Origin: CAVUUN01 sp964421755
GTDB lineage: Bacteria > Acidobacteriota > UBA6911 > RPQK01
NCBI GenBank assembly: GCA_964421755.1
Contig: CAYQYP010000597.1
Span: 1-29,853, forward strand
Direction: 5' to 3'
Length of the DNA stretch: 29,853 nucleotides
The position numbers were made by a program, and so were the translations under genes. Positions 14,998 through 21,875 of the stretch are shown piece after piece; the first letter of the stretch is position 1; each line of letters begins with the position of its first letter. Below the pieces are notes generated by a model that saw only the letters and a program-made list of their open reading frames with translations, was not told the DNA's origin and ran no database searches.

Positions 14998-16746
14998 ATG
15001 CAGTCAATGGCGAGCATCACAGAACCGCAGACGAAGCGTTTTGGCGGAGTGCGCGGATTGTGGCCCGCATGCGACGCCCGGCCCCGGAGCTGGTTGCTTC
15101 CGGGGACAATCCGCGCACTTCGCGAAAGACGCTCCGTTTGCGGTTCTGTTCCTCTCGGCGACCCGATTGCGGGGCGGACGGTAGGTCCGATAGGAATCGC
15201 CTTCGTTCTGGCAGTTGTTTTCTGCGGCCCGGCCACTGCCCTGCCGTTGGCGCCCGCCGCCCATTCAATCCGACAAACTGAAAGCACCGCGACGGGACCT
15301 GAGTGTACGGTCGCGACGCCAAAGACCCCGGCTGAACACCTCGCTGCGGCAGAGTGTTTCGTACGAAATCAACAGTGGAAGGCAGCCGAGGAGCATTTTC
15401 GTCTGGCGCGACAGTCGCCCGAGACACTGGGAGCCGCTACCGTCGGTCATGCCAGGGCCCTCTTTCACTTGAACCAGCCCTATGATGCCATGCTCGAGTT
15501 GGAGGAGTTCCTGCGCAAACACCCGGATTCCGCACCGGCACTGGCGGTGCTCGCCACATTACATTCTGTCGTGGCCGACGATACGACTCGTGCGCTCGCG
15601 ATCATGGAACAGTGCTCGAAGGTGGCACCCGGGGACTCCGCTGTCTGGCAGCACCTGGGCAACCTCTACCTGGTCAAGGGCCGGGACGAAGAAGCGCTTC
15701 GATGCTTCGAGAAAGCCGTTGAGCTAACTCCGCAGGACGCCCAAGCGCTGGCCAGCCTCGGGTATTTCTACAGCAAACTCGGGAGATTGGACGAAGCGAA
15801 GGCTCGGTTCGACCAGGCGCTGGCGCTCTTGCCGCAGGCGGTCGAGCCCGCGGTTGTGTGGCTGATCTATGGAAAGGCGCTCCAGGAGCAGCGCGACTGG
15901 GAAAAGAGCCGTAGGGCTTACACCGAAGCGCTGAAGCTCGACGCGCGGTCGTCGGAAGCCCACTACGGCAGGGCGGTGTCCAATGAGAACCTGAAGGAGC
16001 CAGAGAACGCAAAGGTTGACGCGCTCGCGGCCATCAGCGAATTCCCTGTGCCTCGCAAGGACGCCTATCTCCTGCTAGTCCGGATAGCACGAGCTCAGAA
16101 GGATCAGGTTGGGGTGGACAAATACGCCAGCGAACTGGCCCGGATCGATGCCGACGAGGCAAAGCAGAAGCAGGAAAGCCGCGTTCTCCGGGACCTTCTG
16201 TTCAAGGCCGAGCCCCTCTTCATGCGGGGGCAGTACGTGGAGGCAGCTGCAGCCTACGAGGAATTGGCCAGCAGGGCCCCTCAGTTCTACGAAGCCTACT
16301 TTGCCCTGGGGATGTGCTACGCGCACACGGGACAACTTCCCAAAGCCGAGGAGGCATTCAACAAGTATTTGACGCTTCAGCCCCTGTCTGCCGACGGGCA
16401 CGCTTCGCTCGGCCTGGTGCTTCTGCAGACGAACCGGATCGGCGAGGCGCGGTTGGAGATCGAGCGCGCCCTGGATCTCGATCCCGCGATGCTCGAGGCG
16501 CGGAAGGCGCTGGCCCGAATTCATGCCTCGACTTCGAGTTTTTCGACGGCGCTTGATGTGCTACTGCAAGCCCCGAACCCAGAGGGGGAATGGGAAGAGG
16601 ATCACTACGCTCTGCTGGTCAGTTGCGCCGTCGCTGCCAAGCGCACCACAGAAGCGCTGAAGTTCTGCCAGAGCGGTAGGTCCCGCTTTCCGAACTCTGA
16701 ACGCCTGTCGAAATTGTGCGGTTCTCTGGCGGGACCTCCACGTTAG
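14998..16746 (+). CDS. Exported TPR-repeat protein
   Basis: A 582-aa protein with a hydrophobic export segment near residues 64-80 (GIAFVLAVVFCGPATALP), then from about residue 105 a series of roughly ten tetratricopeptide repeats, for example AVWQHLGNLYLVKGRDEEAL, ALASLGYFYSKLGRLDEAKA and AHYGRAVSNENLKEPENAK. Such proteins are protein-interaction scaffolds; here probably periplasmic. TPR proteins of this kind often lie beside CRTAC1/ASPIC-UnbV proteins in Acidobacteria, as here. GGAG (14990-14993) four bases before the ATG supports the start, but residues 8-50 are encoded by an inverted repeat (15021-15147), and no ATG, GTG or TTG follows it before the hydrophobic segment. GTG at 15049 and TTG at 15094 are other possible starts. 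Its stop overlaps the stop of the converging CRTAC1 gene. Confidence 0.85.
   Translation: MQSMASITEPQTKRFGGVRGLWPACDARPRSWLLPGTIRALRERRSVCGSVPLGDPIAGRTVGPIGIAFVLAVVFCGPATALPLAPAAHSIRQTESTATGPECTVATPKTPAEHLAAAECFVRNQQWKAAEEHFRLARQSPETLGAATVGHARALFHLNQPYDAMLELEEFLRKHPDSAPALAVLATLHSVVADDTTRALAIMEQCSKVAPGDSAVWQHLGNLYLVKGRDEEALRCFEKAVELTPQDAQALASLGYFYSKLGRLDEAKARFDQALALLPQAVEPAVVWLIYGKALQEQRDWEKSRRAYTEALKLDARSSEAHYGRAVSNENLKEPENAKVDALAAISEFPVPRKDAYLLLVRIARAQKDQVGVDKYASELARIDADEAKQKQESRVLRDLLFKAEPLFMRGQYVEAAAAYEELASRAPQFYEAYFALGMCYAHTGQLPKAEEAFNKYLTLQPLSADGHASLGLVLLQTNRIGEARLEIERALDLDPAMLEARKALARIHASTSSFSTALDVLLQAPNPEGEWEEDHYALLVSCAVAAKRTTEALKFCQSGRSRFPNSERLSKLCGSLAGPPR
15021..15147. repeat. Inverted repeat (about 41-bp arms) inside the 5' end of the TPR gene
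   Basis: AGAACCGCAGACGAAGCG at the left (arm 15021-15061) pairs with a right arm at 15106-15147 ending GTTTGCGGTTCT; about 36 of 42 positions agree, and the inner GTGCGCGGATTGT part is perfect. Inside, CCCCGGAGC (15082-15090) pairs with GCTTCCGGGG (15096-15105) with one bulge. It looks like a short mobile or REP-type element that has become part of the coding frame. Confidence 0.85.
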
Positions 16747-18467
16747 CGGTTATCCTCCCTTATGGTGATGAGCTGATCAGCGCGCAGATCGCGAAGAACC
16801 TGCACCCGGCCGCTGGGCCAGCGAATCTCGAGTGTCGGGATGCTGGCGGCTTGACCGAGCCCGAAATGAACTCTCCGGTCGCTCGAGGAACTGTATCCGG
16901 CGGTCGTAAAGGCGTGGTTATGCTGCTCTGCGCCGTTAGCCACGACGATCTTTACCTTCGCTCCAAGCCCGTCCCGATTGCTTCGCGTACCGACCAGCCT
17001 GAGCAGGACCCAATGATTGGGGTTGGCGGATTTGTTCAGAAAGACCTGAGTTGGCCCGTTGAGCGAAGTAACGACCAAGTCGAGCCTGCCGTCGTTGTTC
17101 AAGTCCCCGCAAGCCGCTCCCCGGTGCGCAAGCGGCGTCTGATAGTCTTCCCCGGCGCTCCGGCTTATGTCTTCGAACCTCCCGTTACGCAGGTTTCGAA
17201 AGAGCGAGTTCGGCATCTTGAAGGGCAGGTTGTCGATCTCAATGGAGTTATCCAGGATGGCGCCGTTGACGGCATAAATGTCCTTATACCCGTCGTTATC
17301 GAAATCGCAAATGCCTCCGCCGTATGCGGTCAGACGGCGTGTGAAAGCGGAGAGACCAGCGGCGATGGTGTGATCCATGAACTGGGCACCGAGGTTCCGG
17401 TAAAGGGGAAACGTGTCGCTGAACATCGCGGTCTGGAAGATGTCCGGCCTGCCGTCGTTGTCGACGTCGTTGAAGTCCGCGCCCATTCCGGCGATCGCCC
17501 TTCCGCTCTCAATGTATCCGACGCCGCGCAGGATCGCCTCTTCGGCGAAGGTGCCGTCCCCGTTGTTCTTGAACAGGAAGTTCTGGCAGGTGTCGTTGGA
17601 GACGAAGACGTCTGTGAACCGATCGTCGTCATAGTCGGCAAAAGCAATCCCCATGCCTTTGCCGACGTGCTTCCCGATGCCGGAGGACTCCGAGACATCC
17701 GTAAAGGTGCCATCGCCGTTATTCCGGTATAAGATGTTCGGCGTTCCCTTGAATTTGTCCGGGTGGCAGTACGCCGTCAGGCCCTTGGTCTGGCAAAGCG
17801 GGTTGGTTTCAAACGACCAAGTAAGGTAGTTGCTCACGAAAAGATCCAGCCGGCCGTCGTTGTCGTAGTCGAACCAGCCGGCGGTAATCGCCCAAAGCTT
17901 GCCGAGCTTCGGGTGTACGCCGGTCGCCCGCGAGTTCGCTGTTACGTCGCGGAAAGTCCCATCCCCATTGTTGCGAAACAGTTGGTTGGCATTGACACCG
18001 GCCACGTAAAGGTCTGTGAAGCCGTCGTTGTCGTAGTCGCCTGCTGCCGCTCCCATAGCGTAGCCCTTGCCCTGGACGCCGGCTTTCAGGGTCAAGTCGG
18101 TGAATGTCCCGTCGCCGTTGTTTTTGTAAAGTCGATTGAAGAAGAGCGGGTCGGATTTGTCGAAATCCGGGATGCGAGCGCCGTTGGGCAGGTATATGTC
18201 CAGGAGGTCGTCATTGTCGAAATCAAAGAGCACGACTGATCCGGTCATCGTCTCGATGGAGTACTTCCTGGCGGTCACGCTGTTGTTCAGGACGAACCTG
18301 ACTCCGGCGCGGGAGGCTACATCCTCGAAGAGGACCGGCGGCGGAGACTGGGAAACTCGCGGCCTTCTGGCGGGCAGGGGGCTTTGCGCCCAGGCAAGCG
18401 CCAAAAGGGCAGCGAAGCAAAGGAGAAGCGGGGCTTTCCTCGTAATGAATTCTTTTTGACCCAGCAT
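16743..18467 (-). CDS. CRTAC1-type FG-GAP/VCBS protein with ASPIC/UnbV domain
   Basis: A 574-aa secreted protein. After a signal peptide (about residues 1-28, ALLALAWAQ) and FEDVASRAGVRF come repeated calcium-binding FG-GAP blades, each with a D-x-D-N-D-G loop and NNGDGTF: FDFDNDDLLDIYL, GDYDNDGFTDLYV, FDYDNDGRLDLFV, ADYDDDRFTDVFV, DFNDVDNDGRPDIF, CDFDNDGYKDIYA, GDLNNDGRLDLVV. The C-terminal 85 residues (HWVLLRLVGTRSNRDGLGAKV to HFGLGQA and EIRWPSGRVQ) are an ASPIC/UnbV domain. A seven-bladed propeller is expected; the role is unknown, probably adhesion or ligand binding outside the inner membrane. The ATG lies 3 bases after the GH2 stop, so the two form an operon. It converges on the TPR gene with stop codons overlapping at 16743-16746. 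Confidence 0.94.
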   Translation of the reverse strand: MLGQKEFITRKAPLLLCFAALLALAWAQSPLPARRPRVSQSPPPVLFEDVASRAGVRFVLNNSVTARKYSIETMTGSVVLFDFDNDDLLDIYLPNGARIPDFDKSDPLFFNRLYKNNGDGTFTDLTLKAGVQGKGYAMGAAAGDYDNDGFTDLYVAGVNANQLFRNNGDGTFRDVTANSRATGVHPKLGKLWAITAGWFDYDNDGRLDLFVSNYLTWSFETNPLCQTKGLTAYCHPDKFKGTPNILYRNNGDGTFTDVSESSGIGKHVGKGMGIAFADYDDDRFTDVFVSNDTCQNFLFKNNGDGTFAEEAILRGVGYIESGRAIAGMGADFNDVDNDGRPDIFQTAMFSDTFPLYRNLGAQFMDHTIAAGLSAFTRRLTAYGGGICDFDNDGYKDIYAVNGAILDNSIEIDNLPFKMPNSLFRNLRNGRFEDISRSAGEDYQTPLAHRGAACGDLNNDGRLDLVVTSLNGPTQVFLNKSANPNHWVLLRLVGTRSNRDGLGAKVKIVVANGAEQHNHAFTTAGYSSSSDRRVHFGLGQAASIPTLEIRWPSGRVQVLRDLRADQLITIREDNR

Positions 18468-18470
18468 CGT

Positions 18471-20699
18471 CTAACCCCGCGCCAGCAGGTTGTATTCCGA
18501 CTCCCACTCGGACTGCCCCGGGACGCGGAGAAGAAGGCGCAATGGTCCTGGGGCCAGCTTCGGAAGAGTGATGGAGGCCGTCGGGCCGGCCACGTTCGTG
18601 TTTGCGGCTGCGCCCGGGTGATTCCAGCTGAAGAACTGCTCTTGGAAACCTCCTGAGTTCAAGAGCCAGGCTTCGACCGAGCCGGGGGCAATCGGATCAG
18701 GACCGTCGTTGAGCAGGAAAAGCTCGGCCGTAAAAACTTCTCCGGTAGTCCAGGAGAACTTCGGGACGCGGGCAGAAGCGAGCACGGGACGGAGGGATTT
18801 TCCAACCGCGGCAAGGGCCGGCTTGGGCTCGGCAGGCCAACTGATGATCGAGTTGTTGGCAGCGGAGGGCCACGGTTCGTTGAAACACCAACTGAGCGCC
18901 ATGGAGCACACTGGCTTCTGCCGGCGGGCCTCTTCGAAGACAAACCTCAGCCCTTCGCACTGCAACCAGTGTCCCCACTCGACCAGCTGCTCGAGCGTGA
19001 CAGGCTTGCCGAAGTATTGCTCGATACACGCCAGCTCGAGCCATGAATCTGGCGATGCGTCCCAGGCGCGAAATGCGTGACGGTGCTGCCAGTGAGTCCG
19101 CGGTTTGGCAGGAAACAGCTCTTTGGGGGGCAGTAGATTCTGCAGCAAATCCACGCCAGCCGGGCCGGGTACGCCGAATTCCGTGTAAGCCGTGTTGCGG
19201 GCCTTGGAGAAGTATTGAAAAACCTCACTTCCGTCGCCGAGGCGGAACTGGTACCCGCCGTGAGCCCATCCCATCAGCGGGGAGGTCATTAAGAACGGCC
19301 TGCCCGGATCGAGGTCGAAAGCATTCCGATTGAGCAGTCGCAGTGCCAGGTCCTGGTCGGTCATCCGCGACCAGCTATTGAACAGCTCGTTGCCGCCGCA
19401 CCAGATGGCGAGACAGGCCCTCGACCGCAGACGGCGTATGATCGACTGGGATTCCTGGTCTAAAACGCGCAGGTACGCCGCCGTGCCTTCGTACTTCCCG
19501 CAGGCCAGCGGAAATTCCTGCCAGATCATGAGGCCCAGCTCATCGCACAGGTCAAAGAAGCCGTCCTTCGGGACCGGCGCGCCGCCCCAGCAACGGAGCA
19601 GGTTGAAGTTCGCATCCCGCGCGGCAGTGAGAAGGGGCTTGTAGCGTTCTGCAGTCGTTCGGCCGGGAAAGATATCCGGGTTAACCCAGTTGGAACCTTT
19701 GGCGAAGACTACGCGGCCGTTCACCTCGAGGGTAATCGGCGGCTTGTTGCGGCTGTTCGGGAACCGGGCATTGTCGGGGTCTTGCCATGAAAAGGCGTGA
19801 GGGACCAGACGGACGCGCCGGAAGCCGATCGACGATCGGCAATTGTCGAGCTGCTCGCCGGTTTCGTCGAACAACTCCACGGTTGAGCGGTAGAGAGACG
19901 GGTTTCCCTGTCCGTTTGGCCACCAGAGCTCGGGGGAATCGACTGCTGCGAAAAAGTGGCAACGAGTACCCGCGACCGCTGCCTCCCTCTCGAAGACGGT
20001 TGCGCCGTGAGGACTCGAGAGCACCCACTTCAGGGTGCCTGCGGTGGCTTCAGACAGTGTCACCTCCAGCCGGACATCCGCGTGGGTGAAGGAATCGTTC
20101 ATTTCGTAAAAAATGTCGGCAGCCGAGACATGACAGCCGGAGCGCACTTCCAGGTGACCACCGTCCCAAATTCCCAGCGGAATCAGGCGAGGATGGAAAT
20201 CCCAGCCGTAGCTCACGGCTGGTTTGCAGCTTTGCATGGCTTGTTTTTCGTCGACAGGATCCTGGTGGGTCTTCGGCGCGGGAAAGACGAGCACTTCCAG
20301 GATCGTGCCAGGCGCGGCCTGGTCGGTGAGGTCAAGCTTGATGGGGGTAAACATACCCTCCTGGGCGTGGATGACCTGCCCGCCTACACGGATCTCGCAC
20401 CGGTAATCCACGCTGGCAACGAAATAGAGGCGATGTCCAGGGGACAGGGGGTCGACGTCGAGATGCGTTCGATAAAGCCAATATTTGTCCTCCATCCACT
20501 CGTAGTCGACCAGTATCGGGACGCCGCGTTCGGCATAGCGGACGTTGAGGTGGCGGCTGCGTTCGGGCGGTATCCAGTGTTCCGCGGCCGCCCAATCCAG
20601 CTGAACCGCCCCTGGGACCGTCGCGGGAACGAACCTCTCTGGCTCGGTCGCTCGGCTGTTCGTGGGACCTACGATCCAGCTGAGAAAGCGTATTTCCAT
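18471..20699 (-). CDS. GH2 beta-mannosidase-like glycoside hydrolase
   Basis: A 742-aa enzyme with GH2 layout: N-terminal sugar-binding jelly roll (FVPATVPGAVQLDW, EDKYWLYRTHLDV, YFVASVDYRCEIRVGG), immunoglobulin-like domain, then TIM barrel (KGSNWVNPDIFP, NLLRCWGGAPVPKDGFFDLC, LMIWQEF). The acid/base motif IWCGGNE puts the acid at E438 and the nucleophile at E507 in YTEFG; both are present. The pattern is nearer to beta-mannosidases and exo-glucosaminidases than to beta-galactosidases. I see no clear signal peptide, so it may be cytoplasmic and finish off oligosaccharides. GAGG eight bases before the ATG at 20699 decides the start; the open frame running 288 codons further upstream lies opposite the RraA gene and reads like non-coding shadow. 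It probably works with the GH5/GH130 system, but the upstream region lacks their shared motif. Confidence 0.9.
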   Translation of the reverse strand: MEIRFLSWIVGPTNSRATEPERFVPATVPGAVQLDWAAAEHWIPPERSRHLNVRYAERGVPILVDYEWMEDKYWLYRTHLDVDPLSPGHRLYFVASVDYRCEIRVGGQVIHAQEGMFTPIKLDLTDQAAPGTILEVLVFPAPKTHQDPVDEKQAMQSCKPAVSYGWDFHPRLIPLGIWDGGHLEVRSGCHVSAADIFYEMNDSFTHADVRLEVTLSEATAGTLKWVLSSPHGATVFEREAAVAGTRCHFFAAVDSPELWWPNGQGNPSLYRSTVELFDETGEQLDNCRSSIGFRRVRLVPHAFSWQDPDNARFPNSRNKPPITLEVNGRVVFAKGSNWVNPDIFPGRTTAERYKPLLTAARDANFNLLRCWGGAPVPKDGFFDLCDELGLMIWQEFPLACGKYEGTAAYLRVLDQESQSIIRRLRSRACLAIWCGGNELFNSWSRMTDQDLALRLLNRNAFDLDPGRPFLMTSPLMGWAHGGYQFRLGDGSEVFQYFSKARNTAYTEFGVPGPAGVDLLQNLLPPKELFPAKPRTHWQHRHAFRAWDASPDSWLELACIEQYFGKPVTLEQLVEWGHWLQCEGLRFVFEEARRQKPVCSMALSWCFNEPWPSAANNSIISWPAEPKPALAAVGKSLRPVLASARVPKFSWTTGEVFTAELFLLNDGPDPIAPGSVEAWLLNSGGFQEQFFSWNHPGAAANTNVAGPTASITLPKLAPGPLRLLLRVPGQSEWESEYNLLARG

Positions 20700-20990
20700 C
20701 ACTTTATCCTCGAATGTGCAATCCGGGCAGGACGACGGCATCTTCGAGTCAAAAAACGCGCTTAAGTTACCAAAAAGAACAGCCTTTGTCTCTCCGGTCG
20801 TTGGCTGCTGGATTTGGAATCTCGCCGGCTCAAGCCCCGTAGCCGGCTTTCGCCGGCCTCTCTGGGACCGGCTGAAGCTCGGTTGTAACGGCCCTCGTAC
20901 CACGACACGAGCAATCGTTTGCGCTTCGCGGGCCTCCCTGTTACCATCGCCGCCATATTTGAGATCGGTCGCAAGAAACAGGAGGAAGCA
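20700..20990. other. Divergent promoter region GH2/RraA
   Basis: This 291-bp gap has no gene of its own. It contains a GCCGGC-TTTC-GCCGGC hairpin at 20842-20857, and another GCCGGC at 20824-20829 that could pair with either arm. No copy of the TAAC-N-GTTA motif was seen. Promoter boxes could not be assigned with confidence. Confidence 0.4.
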
Positions 20991-21866
20991 ATGAAGAAAG
21001 AGCGTCTCGAGCACGCGTCGTCGCGTCGTGATTTCTTGAAGACTTCGGCAATAGCTGCAGCCGCAGCGGGCGCCCAGCCATTGGCGCAGGCGCAGAGCGG
21101 TGCCCCGCAGGCGGGAGCACCGGCCGACAAGAAGGACCCTTACGCCATCGCCGCCCGCTTCAACCCTAAGTTCCTTCGGGTCACCGACGTGACGGATGGC
21201 CTTGATGCGGTCGGACGCGCGGATCTGACACTCATTGATCCAGCCATACGGCCGCTCTGGATGGGCATGCGCTTCTTCGGCCCCGCGGTCACGATGCGCG
21301 TAGTTCCCACCAACCGCCGTATGCCGGTTGTTTCCAGGGAGGATGCTCTGAAGCAGCACTCGATGTGGGGGACGATGGGTGGCTGGAAGGCCGATGTGAA
21401 TCCGCATCTGAAGAAGGGTTGCGTGATCGTCATGTCGACCAACGGAGCCAAGGAGTGCGGCTATTGGGGTTCGAACAACAGTCTGGACATGATGAGCCGA
21501 GGCGTAGCGGGGATCGTCACCGAGGGGAATTGCCGCGACACCGATGAGGTGATCATGCAGCAATGCAACGTGGCTTGCCGCGGCATCGGCCGGCCGATTA
21601 TCCCGGGCCGGGTCGAACTGGTTGAGGTCGAAGTTCCTGTCGGGTGCGGCGGCGTGATGGTCCGTCCGGGCGATATTATCGGCTGCGACTGGGACGGGTG
21701 CATCGTCATCCCGATCGAAGTGGCCGAAGACGTGCTGGTTGTCGCGGCGCGAATAGCGGTGGACGACAAGAAAGGCCGTCGCCGGCTTTACGATCGCCTG
21801 GGTCGGAAGCCGGACGAGACCGTGGACTGGGAAGCCGCTGCCGAATACTTCAAGGACTTGCTCTAA
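20991..21866 (+). CDS. Tat-exported RraA/HMG-aldolase-like protein
   Basis: A 291-aa protein of the RraA-like family (4-hydroxy-4-methyl-2-oxoglutarate aldolase / RNase E inhibitor RraA fold). Residues 8-35 are a twin-arginine signal, SRRDFLK followed by an alanine-rich stretch. The fold marks follow: VTDVTDGLDAVGR, FFGPAVTMRVVP, GCVIVMSTNGAKECGYWGSN, GVAGIVTEGNCRDTDEV and VRPGDIIGCDWDGCIVIP. R182, D183 and E186 fit the aldolase metal/substrate signature R-D-x2-E/D. AGGAGG five bases before the ATG is a near-ideal ribosome-binding site and rejects the longer reading frame. Most family members are cytoplasmic, so export is odd. Possible roles are an aldolase or lyase on a keto acid, or an uncharacterised periplasmic enzyme. 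It diverges from GH2 and converges on the second receptor, ending 9 bases from its stop. Confidence 0.9.
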   Translation: MKKERLEHASSRRDFLKTSAIAAAAAGAQPLAQAQSGAPQAGAPADKKDPYAIAARFNPKFLRVTDVTDGLDAVGRADLTLIDPAIRPLWMGMRFFGPAVTMRVVPTNRRMPVVSREDALKQHSMWGTMGGWKADVNPHLKKGCVIVMSTNGAKECGYWGSNNSLDMMSRGVAGIVTEGNCRDTDEVIMQQCNVACRGIGRPIIPGRVELVEVEVPVGCGGVMVRPGDIIGCDWDGCIVIPIEVAEDVLVVAARIAVDDKKGRRRLYDRLGRKPDETVDWEAAAEYFKDLL

Positions 21867-21875
21867 GAGGGAGCC

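Noticed and set aside
14129..15007. 292-codon minus-strand frame across the receptor end and TPR start
   Set aside because: It spans a terminator and the dispersed palindrome and lies antisense to the receptor; no domain is visible.
16738..16755. GTTAGCGGTTA at the TPR/CRTAC1 junction as an operator site
   Set aside because: It is formed by the two overlapping stop codons, has direct rather than inverted half sites, and is not upstream of a gene.
16716..17732. 338-codon plus-strand frame
   Set aside because: It is antisense to the CRTAC1 FG-GAP repeats; the periodic Asp/Asn codons of that gene create long open shadow frames.
20700..21563. N-terminal 288-codon extension of the GH2 frame
   Set aside because: It is antisense to the RraA gene, has low-complexity Arg/His composition, and a good ribosome-binding site precedes the ATG at 20699.
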